Assembly: GCA_002632265.1 (NCBI GenBank)
Contig: NQOV01000009.1
Span: 28,260 to 92,259 of the forward strand
Length of the DNA: 64,000 bases
Origin: Rhodospirillaceae bacterium MC!
Lineage (GTDB): Bacteria; Pseudomonadota; Alphaproteobacteria; MC1
Reading direction: 5' to 3'
Under the pieces are notes generated by a model. That model was not told the origin of the DNA, did not search any database, and saw only the letters and a list, made by a program, of their open reading frames with translations. The position numbers and the translations under genes are program-made. Each line of letters opens with the position of its first letter. Position 1 is the first letter of the stretch. This document shows, piece after piece, positions 35,908 through 46,030 of the stretch.

Positions 35908-37227
35908 ATGACAGACAATAACTCACTAAATGAAAACATCACAGATCAGAACATCACAGATAACACCATAACATCTAGCACAACAACATCTAGCACTCTA
36001 GCCAATGAAAAAAATGGTGATAGGATTATATTTCTCATCGCTGGCGAACCGTCTGGGGATAAATTGGGAGCTAATCTGATCAAATCCTTTAGGGAATTTA
36101 TCAAAGATCAAGCTGGGGAAGAACAAGCCAATCACTACAAATTCGTGGGCGTTGGCGGACCGCTAATGGAGGCGGAAGGCTTTGAAAGTCTCTTTGATTA
36201 TAGCCAACTGGCAGTAATGGGCTTAATTGAGATCCTACCGAAAATCAGATTATTAAGCAAACTCTTAAAGAATACCATTAAGTATGCGAACTCTTTAAAT
36301 ATAACCGCTTTCATAAGTATCGATTCCCCTGGTTTCACTCTTAGAGTAGCGAAGAAATTAAAAAAGCTTAAAAATAGAAAGTATCCGTTAATCCATTATG
36401 TAGCTCCGTCCGTATGGGCTTGGAAACCCAAGAGAGCTAAGGAATACGCTCACATTTACGATCGTATCTTATGTTTATTACCCTTTGAGCCGAAATATTT
36501 TGAAAAACATAATTTACGAGCTAATTTTGTTGGTCATCCTGCCACATTCCTAACAAATGCCGATCCTAAAGATTTCCTAAAAAAGTATGGTCTTGATCCG
36601 CACACTCATAATATCATCCTAATTTTACTCGGCAGTAGAACGGGCGAAGTTACAAGATTATTACCTATCTTTGCCGAATCTGCTCACATGATAAAGGAAA
36701 AGATCAAGAATTGTAAATTCGTAATATCCGCAGTTCCCCACCTAAAACATTACATTAATGAGAACTTTTACGCCTTTCCCCAAGAAAACACCATTCTTAT
36801 CGACGCTTTAGAAGAAGGCAAGCAAGCAATGGCTAGCTCTAAAGTATCCCTATCAGCCAGTGGCACTGTAGCCTTAGAGCTAGCCAAATATCAAGTGGCT
36901 CAAACCACCGCCTATAAAATGAATCCCATAACATACGCCATTGTTAATAGTATGCTTAAAAGTGATTATGTAAATCTCATTAACGTTATCAACAATCAAG
37001 GATTAATTAACGAACGCATTCAAGATGATTGCACTCCTGAAAAACTATCTCAAGACATCATAACTCTCCTAAGCAGACAATACGCCATCAGCGAACAAAA
37101 TAACTATCAACAAATGGCCATGGATAAACTATCCCAAGATAAACTTAAAATCGCAGAATACATCATCGATGAAATAAATATCTTCCAAGAGCAAGCAAGA
37201 CAAAAGAATCAAGATAAGAAAAAATAA
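35908..37227 (+). CDS. lpxB: Lipid-A-disaccharide synthase
   Basis: Glycosyltransferase (GT19) that joins UDP-diacylglucosamine and lipid X at the inner membrane. The 439-aa product has a Thr/Asn/Ser-rich N-terminal extension of about 35 residues. The family then starts with IIFLIAGEPSGDKLGANLI, FVGVGGPLMEAEGFESLFDY, APSVWAWKPKRAKEYAHIYDRILCLLPFEP and NFVGHP. It shows that the organism makes lipid A. It is not in the usual lpxD-fabZ-lpxA-lpxB cluster. Confidence 0.95.
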   Translation: MTDNNSLNENITDQNITDNTITSSTTTSSTLANEKNGDRIIFLIAGEPSGDKLGANLIKSFREFIKDQAGEEQANHYKFVGVGGPLMEAEGFESLFDYSQLAVMGLIEILPKIRLLSKLLKNTIKYANSLNITAFISIDSPGFTLRVAKKLKKLKNRKYPLIHYVAPSVWAWKPKRAKEYAHIYDRILCLLPFEPKYFEKHNLRANFVGHPATFLTNADPKDFLKKYGLDPHTHNIILILLGSRTGEVTRLLPIFAESAHMIKEKIKNCKFVISAVPHLKHYINENFYAFPQENTILIDALEEGKQAMASSKVSLSASGTVALELAKYQVAQTTAYKMNPITYAIVNSMLKSDYVNLINVINNQGLINERIQDDCTPEKLSQDIITLLSRQYAISEQNNYQQMAMDKLSQDKLKIAEYIIDEINIFQEQARQKNQDKKK

Positions 37228-37348
37228 CCAATTAGAGTAAGTTTTTACTTCTTTTTTGGAATTACATATGTTATTATTCTTAGATAGTTACAAATTATCT
37301 TAAAAAGATATTGATTAAAAAGGTATTAAAGGTATTAAAGGTATTAAT

Positions 37349-38674
37349 ATGAGTATAGCAAATATAGATCATACGGTTAAGCAAACAGAACCCCAATGGC
37401 AAACTCACACTAAAATCAAAAATGCGTCGTGGTTACATGAAGCACCAACCGAGTATCTTATTTCACTTTTCCGCAATAAAAACTTGGAAATGATGTTCGT
37501 AGGCGGTTGCGTACGTAATAGCATGCTGGGGATCGATTCCTATGATCTTGATATCGCCACCACCGCCACCCCTGATGAAGTTATCCAGATGTTTGAAGAA
37601 TCTCACATTCAATATGATAATCAACACAAACAATTCGGCATAATTATAGCTACTATTGATCATCGTATCTTCGAAATAGCCACATTAAGAAAAGACGTAT
37701 ACTATAATACCAACAATTCCCGCTATCCTGATGAAATACACTTCATAAAAGATTGGTTATTGGACGCCCATCGCCGAGATTTTACCTGTAATGCCATATA
37801 TTGCGATCCTGACGGTAATTTATATGATCCCTTTAACGGCTTGCAGGATATAAAAGAATCAACCATGCGTTTCATAGGCAACGCCGAAGAGCGAATCACA
37901 GAAGATCCCTTACGTATTTTAAGATTCTTTAGATTCTACACATTATTTAACATAAAAAACATGTCATACTTTACGGAAAAGATCATCAAAAATCATGCGG
38001 AACTTCTAAGTAATATTTCGCAAACTATCCTTTTTAAGGAAATGAGATCCATTTTATCGCAACCAAACATCATCGCTCTTCTTTCGATCATGGATAAAAC
38101 TAAAATATTACAACACGTTCTAGGAATCGCCAACCCTGATTTAATGTTACTGCGTGAAGTTGTATGGCTAGAAAAACGTGCTAGTATCTTATCGGGCATT
38201 TTACCCGATCCCATTCGCCGATTGGGGGCTTTAGTATCCTTTGATTACGAATTATCTCACGATTTAGTAATCCGTTTAAATCTCAATCATGATGATATGA
38301 CTAACATGTTATTTTTATCTAAAGCCTTTCATGAGTACGATCTTAAGAATTACGATGAGATATTTCAAGTTTTTGGGCATATCTTAGATCTTTCTCATAT
38401 GCGTCATTTAATTCTCATTGGCTGGGCGGTAGATCGTGCCTATTCTCCTCCTGCAAGAAAGAAATCTGCCAACTACTGGCTTAACGTTTTCGCCAAACTT
38501 TCCTATACAGAAACCGACAATATGCCTGTAATTAAAAATAAGATCCTAACTATCGGCTTTTCCAAAGGCTATCTTGTGGGTAAAACCATAAAAAAGCTAG
38601 AATTGGAACGCTGTAAGAAAACCTACAAAAAAGGCAAAGAAAGATTAACCAACTACATCGAAAAATATACCTAA
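37349..38674 (+). CDS. cca: CCA tRNA nucleotidyltransferase / poly(A) polymerase family protein
   Basis: Adds or repairs the 3' CCA of tRNAs. The 441-aa product has the class II nucleotidyltransferase head with FVGGCVRNSMLGIDSYDLDIATTATP (GG..RD-like and DxD motifs), DFTCNAIYCDPDGNLYDPFNG, and ITEDPLRILRFFRF for base selection. The four tRNAs in this window encode CCA, so here the enzyme would mainly repair ends. Three ggtattaaa repeats sit before the start. It follows lpxB by 121 bases. Confidence 0.9.
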   Translation: MSIANIDHTVKQTEPQWQTHTKIKNASWLHEAPTEYLISLFRNKNLEMMFVGGCVRNSMLGIDSYDLDIATTATPDEVIQMFEESHIQYDNQHKQFGIIIATIDHRIFEIATLRKDVYYNTNNSRYPDEIHFIKDWLLDAHRRDFTCNAIYCDPDGNLYDPFNGLQDIKESTMRFIGNAEERITEDPLRILRFFRFYTLFNIKNMSYFTEKIIKNHAELLSNISQTILFKEMRSILSQPNIIALLSIMDKTKILQHVLGIANPDLMLLREVVWLEKRASILSGILPDPIRRLGALVSFDYELSHDLVIRLNLNHDDMTNMLFLSKAFHEYDLKNYDEIFQVFGHILDLSHMRHLILIGWAVDRAYSPPARKKSANYWLNVFAKLSYTETDNMPVIKNKILTIGFSKGYLVGKTIKKLELERCKKTYKKGKERLTNYIEKYT

Positions 38675-38720
38675 GGATATCTCACATCTTAGATACTTAT
38701 TCGCACAGATTATCAGCCAT

Positions 38721-38756
38721 ATTCTCACTCTTATTCTCACACTTATTCTCACTCTT
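38721..38756. repeat. 12-bp tandem repeat, three copies
   Basis: ATTCTCACTCTT, ATTCTCACACTT and ATTCTCACTCTT follow directly one after another. Confidence 0.85.
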
Positions 38757-38843
38757 GTAAACCACAATAAATATATTATCATAATCATTTGATATTTTAC
38801 TTGATAACTTGCTAATATTTTGATATTCTATACATAATAAATT

Positions 38844-38995
38844 AAAGGTGTGAAAAATAACTAATTCGAAAACAGCGAGATTGCCCCATGGGCATAAGTT
38901 GTAGAAATAAGTTAATATGTGCTTTTAAAGGGGGGATCTACATATGAATCTATCTATGAATTTAAAAGAGTATAATAGCTAATTTTCACAATCTT
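38844..38995. repeat. Probable R3-type palindrome
   Basis: The left arm AAAGGTGTGAAAAATAACT is similar to the reverse complement of AGCTAATTTTCACAATCTT at the right end. The arms are diverged, so membership is tentative. Confidence 0.4.
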
Positions 38996-39018
38996 AAAAA
39001 ATTAGTTCAGAGGGTTAA

Positions 39019-41178
39019 ATGTTACGTAAAGCAATCACGAAAATACTAGTTGCAAGCGATAAGGCAATAAATGATTTCTTATCTATCAACTACTTAAAAT
39101 ATAAGAATCACTTTAGTTCATATTTTAGAATTATCCTTGGATTAATCTTTATTGGCTATTGGGGGTACATTGTTGCCATATCGATTATCAATGTTCAGCA
39201 TACGGAAGAAGATCACATTATCTCTTCCATGAAAGTGGACGTTTTAACAATTGGACGCTCTCTGACTAGTGTAGAACGTAACACTAAACAAGCCGAATCC
39301 ATTTATGCGAACAATCTAGCCATAAACTCTTTCGCCGATGAATCCCCAGAACAAACCGCCAAGCGTATTAAAAGCTTACAACCATATTTAGAGAATATGA
39401 ATTCATCAAGAGCCTTAAACTTTAAGCTTTCTCCTGCATTAATTTTATATCAAACTTCCATAAGTAACAATCGCAATATGGATATGGGTAACTTGGTAGT
39501 ATGGGATAAAAAGAACAATTTAGATCTTCTAGCCGATAAAAAACTCGTGCAATTGATCTCAAATACCATATACATGATGCCACAAATGAATTCCATAATT
39601 CAATCAAGTTCCAATGTGGTACATATTTCATTCTTTAATAAAAAATTCCTATTTAGCTATCCGTATCATAGCTGGAACGCCGAAGATTTCAACAAGCAAA
39701 TGAAAAAATATACCAAATGGTATACCATGTCATATCCTGTAAATAATCCTTATAAGCAGACAATCTGGTCCGAGCCTTATGATTCTACTCTTAATAATAC
39801 CAAAACTAAAATTATAACTTTAATTACTCCTGTAATTTACAATCATATCTTTTTCGGCTTTATTGCCATTGATTACAACCTATCTAAATTAAGGGATACC
39901 ATATCAGGTATTTACGATAAAAAAGGTGGTCTTTTAATTGTTGATAATACTAACTCGGTTGTGGCGAACTCCCAAGGCCTAACAAATAATGAATGGGTTT
40001 ACAGATCAAAAACCGCCACCAATCTATCATTCGACGCTCGTACGATCCTAAATAACATTGATAATATCCATAACTATACTTATACCGAAAATAATAACTA
40101 CTTTATGGTTACTGCCGAAGTTAATGGCGTATCAACCAAGTTGCATTTGGTATATGTTACCGATAGTCTAACATACTATATGGAACTCTTAAAACTGGTA
40201 TGGACGCAAATCTTTATGCTGATTATTGTGATCCTGATTCTCTATTTAATGTGGTCTTCCATTCGAGAATCACGTGAAGCACAAAAAGAAATCTCCAATA
40301 CCTTAGATCGCTTTAGTTCAATCACTAATATCTCTTCGGATTTCTTTTGGGAATTAGATAGCAGTTTCCACTTTGTTTACGCCTCCGATCGCATGCTTGA
40401 AATTCTTGGTGTCTCGGTGGAAGAACTTCCAAGCTTGCCATTTATTGATGTGGTATCACGTGGGATTATCAACTTGAGTTTCTCTCAATTCAATCTCTTA
40501 CAACGTTGGTTCGACGCTCGTGAACCTGTTGAATTACAAATGGAAATCGATGACGGTAATAAACGCTATTCTACCGAATGTATTATGAAACCGATCATAA
40601 AAAAAGGTGTCTTCCACGGTTATCACGGTATCGCTCAAGATATTACCGCCATTTTAAAACTCTTACAAGAAACCGAAAAAGCCTCATTTACCGATGAACT
40701 TACTCAAGTTGGTAACCGTCGTTACTTCTTCGAAATGATGGATAAAGAATTCGATCGTGTTGTCCGTTATAAAATCGCATTCTCAATTATTATTATCGAT
40801 TGTGATAAATTTAAGAATGTAAATGATACCTATGGCCACGATGTGGGCGACATGGTGCTTAAGAATCTTTCTAACGTATGTACAAAATCCTTAAGGACAT
40901 CCGATGTCTTCGCTCGCTTAGGTGGGGAAGAATTCATCTTCGGTCTGGTAGAAACTTCCCTTGACGGAGCAGAAAAATTCGCCGAACGCTTACGCCAAGA
41001 AGTGGAAAAACAAGTGATAACACTGGAAAACGGCACGGAAGTTACCTATAGGATTTCAGTCGGTGTTGCCGCTTATCGAATCACCGATAGCAATATCTCC
41101 GAAATTATGATAAGATCCGATCACGCTCTATACGAAGCAAAAGAAACAGGTAGAAATAAAGTAGTTGTTCGCTATTAA
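39019..41178 (+). CDS. Membrane diguanylate cyclase with sensor, PAS and GGDEF domains
   Basis: Predicted to make cyclic di-GMP. The 719-aa product has a membrane helix at about residues 34-56, a large periplasmic sensor region to about 390 (Cache/dCACHE-like size) and a second helix at about 395-415. A PAS domain (about 430-560) and a C-terminal GGDEF domain follow. GGEEF starts at residue 635 and a product-inhibition I-site RTSD is at 626-629, so it looks catalytically active and feedback-controlled. There is no EAL domain. It is monocistronic. Flagellar genes at 6-10 kb are plausible targets of the signal. Confidence 0.92.
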   Translation: MLRKAITKILVASDKAINDFLSINYLKYKNHFSSYFRIILGLIFIGYWGYIVAISIINVQHTEEDHIISSMKVDVLTIGRSLTSVERNTKQAESIYANNLAINSFADESPEQTAKRIKSLQPYLENMNSSRALNFKLSPALILYQTSISNNRNMDMGNLVVWDKKNNLDLLADKKLVQLISNTIYMMPQMNSIIQSSSNVVHISFFNKKFLFSYPYHSWNAEDFNKQMKKYTKWYTMSYPVNNPYKQTIWSEPYDSTLNNTKTKIITLITPVIYNHIFFGFIAIDYNLSKLRDTISGIYDKKGGLLIVDNTNSVVANSQGLTNNEWVYRSKTATNLSFDARTILNNIDNIHNYTYTENNNYFMVTAEVNGVSTKLHLVYVTDSLTYYMELLKLVWTQIFMLIIVILILYLMWSSIRESREAQKEISNTLDRFSSITNISSDFFWELDSSFHFVYASDRMLEILGVSVEELPSLPFIDVVSRGIINLSFSQFNLLQRWFDAREPVELQMEIDDGNKRYSTECIMKPIIKKGVFHGYHGIAQDITAILKLLQETEKASFTDELTQVGNRRYFFEMMDKEFDRVVRYKIAFSIIIIDCDKFKNVNDTYGHDVGDMVLKNLSNVCTKSLRTSDVFARLGGEEFIFGLVETSLDGAEKFAERLRQEVEKQVITLENGTEVTYRISVGVAAYRITDSNISEIMIRSDHALYEAKETGRNKVVVRY

Positions 41179-41406
41179 TCTGGAAAATTTCGGCTTAAAT
41201 TAAATATTTTATTAAACATATTCAAGCCCTTTACCTACTATATTAATACTAAAATTTTATTTTATATACTATTCTAAAAGATCGTGTTATATTAACTTTG
41301 CTTTAAGATTCGCACAGATATTTTAAAGAATTAACTTTTAAATAGAAATAGCTATTTTCTTTCATAAAAAAATAGCTAGCTGATGAGCATGAATAGGATG
41401 TGGATT

Positions 41407-42312
41407 ATGTCTAAATATACTTTAGGAATAATACTAGTGGCAGTTGGTGCATTTTTATTTTCTCCAGGCGGTGTCTTCTTAGCATATGCCGAACATGCTA
41501 GCTCCTTAACAGGGCTGTTTTTTAGATTATTAATGGGTACGTTTATTATAACCGCCTATTTAAGAATATTTGAAAAAACATCTTGGTACGATATTTTTAT
41601 CCCACAAAGCAAAACCGCCTATGTGTTAATGATAAGCGGAATATTAATGCAGTATCTTTTTATTCTTGCATTAAAATTCATTCCCACAGTTAACGTCTTC
41701 GGCTTATACGCCTTGAGTCCCATTTTAGGGGCTTTGATTAATGCCATAATTTTTAAACAACGTGTTTCACTGGTTACGTACTCAAGTGCCATATTGTGCT
41801 TGTTAGGTATAACATACGCCTTTTACGATCAATTCTCAATGGAAAATACATTTATTATCGGTGTTGTTTTATCAATAGGCGGTATATTTGCAGGCTTTGC
41901 CGTATTCATTATCCTAAAACAAAATCCCGAAATAAAAGGCATGTCAACCTTTGTTCAATCCTGGGTAATCGGCTCTATCGCCCTATTACCATTTATCGAT
42001 TATGACCTCCCCCTTAAGGAAATATCATGGCTCTCTTTAGGTGGCACTACCACCGCAATCGGCTACGCCGTCCTAGCCGTCGGCCCCAAATACATCATGC
42101 CCTCCGAATCAACCATTCTACTACAAATAGAAACAGTCTTCGGCATATTCTTCGGCTGGCTCTTACTCGACGACCCCGTAAGCCTACAAATGCTAATCGG
42201 CTTAATAATCGCCATCTTCTCGGTAATCCTCAACTCATCATACAACCTATACCACCAATACAAACTCCGAGACAAACTCAACAACCTAACCATCCCCCAC
42301 CCCACCCCATAA
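41407..42312 (+). CDS. EamA/DMT-family transporter
   Basis: The product of about 301 aa has ten hydrophobic segments arranged as two EamA repeats (drug/metabolite transporter superfamily). The first starts LGIILVAVGAFLFSPGGVFLAYAE and the second near FIIGVVLSIGGIFAGFAVFI. The substrate is unknown. I favour the ATG at 41407 because AGGA precedes it at good spacing; an ATG at 41383 has no ribosome-binding site. From about 42000 the coding strand becomes extremely C-rich, continuing past the stop, although amino-acid use stays normal. Confidence 0.85.
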   Translation: MSKYTLGIILVAVGAFLFSPGGVFLAYAEHASSLTGLFFRLLMGTFIITAYLRIFEKTSWYDIFIPQSKTAYVLMISGILMQYLFILALKFIPTVNVFGLYALSPILGALINAIIFKQRVSLVTYSSAILCLLGITYAFYDQFSMENTFIIGVVLSIGGIFAGFAVFIILKQNPEIKGMSTFVQSWVIGSIALLPFIDYDLPLKEISWLSLGGTTTAIGYAVLAVGPKYIMPSESTILLQIETVFGIFFGWLLLDDPVSLQMLIGLIIAIFSVILNSSYNLYHQYKLRDKLNNLTIPHPTP

Positions 42313-42607
42313 CCCCCACCCCCTACTCACTCCAAACATAACGACATTATACAAAGTTTATTAGATCATACTTTGGAGATGGGGATGGGTAAGTGTCTAT
42401 AATATCGTTATATTTATATTTGTATATATTATGTATAACGCTAATGTGTGTAGATACTGTTATATTTAACGCTATTAAGAGCTGGGAAAAAGCATATTTT
42501 AGCTTATTTTCCACAACCATTTATTATGTTAACATCGATATGTTTTATATTCTTTTTGTTTGTTATTGTTATTATTATTGTTATGGTTTATAGGTTATGG
42601 GTTAAGA

Positions 42608-42652
42608 TTTTGTTTGTTGCTGGCCTAATATATAGGCCAGCAACAAACAAAA
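42608..42652. repeat. Short GGCC hairpin (R2-short), perfect 20-bp stem
   Basis: The arm TTTTGTTTGTTGCTGGCCTA pairs perfectly with 42633-42652 over loop ATATA. The core is identical to that of the 21791 copy, 21 kb away. Confidence 0.85.
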
Positions 42653-42858
42653 AAAGATAAGTAAAGCAAATTAAATTAAAGTGAAGTGAAATATAATAAA
42701 GGAAAGGAAAATAAAGGAAAGTAAAGTATGGTTAAAATAATGAAGAGAATAGTGAATAGTGAATAGAATAAGGGGGGGGGAAGTGAGTAAGAGGTGGTTT
42801 AAATGGGTAATATTTAAAAGGGATGTGGAAATGGGGTGAGGGGTGGGGGATAAATATA

Positions 42859-42896
42859 AAACATCTCAATCTTTTAATGAAAAGGTTGAGATGTTT
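42859..42896 (-). terminator. Terminator of the Gln/Ala-rich protein gene
   Basis: A 17-bp stem with one wobble (AAACATCTCAATCTTTT against its complement) and a 4-nt loop lies 6 bases after the leftward stop. It is followed on the minus strand by TATATTTAT, with no long T-run. Confidence 0.7.
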
Positions 42897-42901
42897 TTAT
42901 A

Positions 42902-45900
42902 TTATTTGTGTCCTTTGGATTTTTTGTTGGTTGTTGGTTGTGGGGTGTGGTGGGTTTTTGTTTTTTTATGGTGGGTGGATACTACGTGTTGTAATTGTAC
43001 TTTAGTTTTCTTGCTGTGATAACTAGAGCTAGAAATATGTTTGTAATGGCTGTATCTTGTAGGGGTAACTGCATGATGGCGGTTGGTGTGAGAGTCGTGG
43101 GAATAATGAGAGTGGACTTTCATACCTGTACTGCTATGGGTAGTTGGTTTAACATTATAGTGAGATTTTAAAGATTTTAAAATGTGCTTAGCTGTGTTTT
43201 TATCATCAGCACTATGTTGATCTACAGGAATATAATGAGATGAAAGCGGAGCATTATAAATGGAATCAGCTGGTGCAGGAGAACCCGCATTAGTAGTAGG
43301 GTAATATACTGTTCCTGGTGCTGGTGGGGCAGGGCTTATGCCTGGACCTGTTCCACCTGTACCTGTACCTGTAACAGTACCTGTTCCACCTGTAACAGTA
43401 CCTGTACCTGTAACACCTGTTCCTGTTCCTGTTCCTGCAACAGTTGGAGCTACTTTCGATTGAACCTTAGCTAGTAAAGCGGCTGCGGCTTTAGCGGCAG
43501 CATCGGCAGTATGTTGGCTTGTTAATGCACCGCCTAGTGCTTGTTTTTGTGCTTCTAAGATTTTTAATTGATGTTCTGCTTTACGTTGGGCCGCCGCTTG
43601 TTGGCTAGCAGTTAGCCCATTAGCAAAAGATTGTTTCTTAAGTGCACGTTGAGCATCTGCAATTTTTTCTTGTTGCTGATCCATGGCTTTTTGCATTTTA
43701 TCAAGAATTTGTTGTGTTGAACTAGCCACGCCTGTACCTGTACCAGTTGTAGTTGTTCCAGTTACTGGTACGCCTGTAATACTTGCTGAAACCTTAGCCA
43801 CTAAAGCAGCTGCTGCAGCGGCCTTAGCTGCGGCCGCTTGTTGATTTTGAAAGGCTGTTTTAAGTGCTTGCTGTTGGGTTTGCATATCTTTTATTGCATT
43901 TTGTGCTTTACGTTGAGCGGCTGATTGTTGAGTAGTTAGCTGATTATTCCCATTACCAGCTTTCTTAAGAGCACGCTGAGCATCTGAAATTTTTGCTTGC
44001 TGTTGATCGATAGATGTTTGTACTTGAGCCAAAACTTGTTGTGGTGTTAAAGGTGTACCTGTTCCAGTTACGCCAGTACCAGTTCCGCCAGTTCCTGTTC
44101 CACCTGTGCCAGTACCACCAGTTCCACCTGTGCCAGTACCACCAGTTCCGCCAGTACCTGTTCCACCTGCTGGTGTCCCTGTGCTTGCTTTAACTGCGGC
44201 AGTAAGTTGGGCAATTTGTTGTTGTAATTTAGTAATCTGCCCAGCCATAGCGTTTTGTTGTTGTTGTTGAGCGGCTGATTGTTTTTTATCGTTCCCTTGT
44301 TGTTTTGCCGCTAGTGCTTTAGCTAGTGCTTGATCTCTAACTTTTTGTTGGGCTTGTTGTTTTGCCAAGTGTCTTGCGTCATCTTTTGCCTGCTGTTGAT
44401 TACGCTGTTGTTGAGTAGCTAGTTTTTGTTGTACTCTTAAAAGCTGTTGCTGTAATTGTTGAGCACGTCTTTGTGGAGCTTGTGCTTGTGTACGTTGATG
44501 TGCCTGTTGTTTTTGAGTAGCATGTGGACTAGTCAACTTTTGAGCGGCCTTCTGTGCGGCCGCCTGTTGTGCCTGTGCTTTATGTTGAGTAGCCACTTGA
44601 GCTAAACCTGTATTTTTATTGGCAGTTTTAGCGTTCTGATGATTATGTTTTGCTTGTAATGATTGTTGAGTTGCTAACTTTTGATTATTTTTTTCTGTAA
44701 TACGTTGTGTACGTTGTTGTGCTTGTTGTTTATCGCTAGCATGTGGACCAGCTACCTTTTGAGCTGATTTTTGGGCAGTTTGTTGCTGTGCTACTTGTTG
44801 TTGAGCTAAAGCATTTTGTAAGGCAGTTTGAATTGCGTTTACTTGTTGTTGTAATTTAGCTACTTGAGCTAAGTTTGCGTTTTTATTTGCAGTTTTAGCG
44901 GTTTGGTGGTTATGTTTGTCTGCTAGAGATTTTGCACTTGCTGTCTTTTGATCGACTTTGCCTGCTCTATGTGTTTGTTGAGATGTTTGTTGTTTTTGTG
45001 TACCTGCTAACTTTTGAGTAGTTTTTTGAGCGATTGCTTGTTGTGCCAATTGCTGTTGAGCAACTTGGGCTTTTTGTTGGTTTAAAGCTTGTTGAATGGC
45101 ATTTACCATTGTTGCGGTTTGTTGTGCTGGTGTTAGTTGGGTTGGTACTTTACCATTACCGTGATTTTTTTGGTTTCTTCCGCCTGTTGATGTTTGAGAT
45201 CCTGATTGTTGGGCAGTACCACCTTTAGAAGTTCTGCCTTTAGTTGTTAAACCTTTACCGTTTTTTAGACCATTTAAAACAGTTTGTAACTGATTTAAGG
45301 TGTGAGCGTGTAATTTAGTAATTTGCGGACTACCATTCCCAGTATTTGCCATGCCTGTTTTTAGAGAATTTAAAGTATTTTGAATGGCAGATAATTTTTT
45401 GTTAATTCCAGTATTTCCGCCTGTATTTCCACCTGTATTTCCTTGTGCAGTCGCAGGAGTTGGAGCTTGTATTGTTGTGCTTGGTGCAATAAGGGAACTT
45501 GGTTCACCTGTGCTAGCTGATAATAATCCTGTATTAACAAAGCCACCATGATTTTCACGATTTTCATGATGATCATGACTGTAATACTCTCTAGTTACAG
45601 TGTGATGATATTTAGGAACGCTATCAGGTTCTACATAATCATCAGGATCTGGACGAGTGGGAACGCTAACCGTTGCATGAGCTATGGCGTAAGCGTCCTG
45701 CTCTGGGGTATGAGCAGATGAAGTTAGAGGGCTTGTGTGGTCAACATTTTCTTGACCTTCGTTGTCTTTTGTGTATTTTGCCAATTCTTCAGGAGAGATA
45801 TCAGCCACGTAGTGTCTTACACCGTCGTTATCTATTGTATATTGTTCTAACTCTTCAGGCGTTAAGAGACTACCGTCGACAATATGACGTTTTACCCCGT

Positions 45901-46030
45901 CATTATCGATTGTATATTGTGCTAACTCTTCTGGTGTTAAGGTATCGGAATCCGCCATTGCATTTTCTGATATCGCCATTGCACCTAAGCTCATTAGAGC
46001 CACTGTTGTTAATAATCTAAATTTATTCAT
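42902..46030 (-). CDS. Large exported Gln/Ala-rich repetitive protein, 1042 aa
   Basis: No known family. Visible layout: signal peptide (residues 1-26, ending NAMA); three imperfect repeats of LTPEELxQYTIDNDGVxxH (about 32-95); a His/Tyr-rich stretch; a long region (about 200-630) of QQ, AQQ, KQQ and HKHNHQ(N/T)AKTANKN-type repeats, probably coiled coil; then Gly/Thr linkers (GTGTGGTG) separating three Ala/Gln helical modules with IxDAQRALKK; and a C-terminal tail rich in His, Lys, Ser and Thr (HHKKTKTHH). It has no membrane anchor or barrel after the signal. It could be a surface, matrix or host-interacting protein. It is monocistronic with its own promoter and terminator, which argues for genuine expression. 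Confidence 0.75.
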   Translation of the reverse strand: MNKFRLLTTVALMSLGAMAISENAMADSDTLTPEELAQYTIDNDGVKRHIVDGSLLTPEELEQYTIDNDGVRHYVADISPEELAKYTKDNEGQENVDHTSPLTSSAHTPEQDAYAIAHATVSVPTRPDPDDYVEPDSVPKYHHTVTREYYSHDHHENRENHGGFVNTGLLSASTGEPSSLIAPSTTIQAPTPATAQGNTGGNTGGNTGINKKLSAIQNTLNSLKTGMANTGNGSPQITKLHAHTLNQLQTVLNGLKNGKGLTTKGRTSKGGTAQQSGSQTSTGGRNQKNHGNGKVPTQLTPAQQTATMVNAIQQALNQQKAQVAQQQLAQQAIAQKTTQKLAGTQKQQTSQQTHRAGKVDQKTASAKSLADKHNHQTAKTANKNANLAQVAKLQQQVNAIQTALQNALAQQQVAQQQTAQKSAQKVAGPHASDKQQAQQRTQRITEKNNQKLATQQSLQAKHNHQNAKTANKNTGLAQVATQHKAQAQQAAAQKAAQKLTSPHATQKQQAHQRTQAQAPQRRAQQLQQQLLRVQQKLATQQQRNQQQAKDDARHLAKQQAQQKVRDQALAKALAAKQQGNDKKQSAAQQQQQNAMAGQITKLQQQIAQLTAAVKASTGTPAGGTGTGGTGGTGTGGTGGTGTGGTGTGGTGTGVTGTGTPLTPQQVLAQVQTSIDQQQAKISDAQRALKKAGNGNNQLTTQQSAAQRKAQNAIKDMQTQQQALKTAFQNQQAAAAKAAAAAALVAKVSASITGVPVTGTTTTGTGTGVASSTQQILDKMQKAMDQQQEKIADAQRALKKQSFANGLTASQQAAAQRKAEHQLKILEAQKQALGGALTSQHTADAAAKAAAALLAKVQSKVAPTVAGTGTGTGVTGTGTVTGGTGTVTGTGTGGTGPGISPAPPAPGTVYYPTTNAGSPAPADSIYNAPLSSHYIPVDQHSADDKNTAKHILKSLKSHYNVKPTTHSSTGMKVHSHYSHDSHTNRHHAVTPTRYSHYKHISSSSYHSKKTKVQLQHVVSTHHKKTKTHHTPQPTTNKKSKGHK

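Larger units (their letters stand above)
38675..39018. other. Intergenic region cca / GGDEF gene
   Basis: It holds a 12-bp tandem repeat (38721-38756) and a diverged R3-type palindrome (38844-38995). No gene is seen. Confidence 0.5.
42313..42901. other. Convergent intergenic region with repeats
   Basis: No gene is seen. Features: a C-rich flank (42313-42330), a diverged R1 composite block (42331-42425), a perfect GGCC hairpin (42608-42652), purine pentamer-like runs (about 42660-42735), a G8 run (about 42772-42779), a G-rich tract (42772-42851) that is C-rich on the strand of the leftward gene, and a terminator (42859-42896). Confidence 0.65.
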
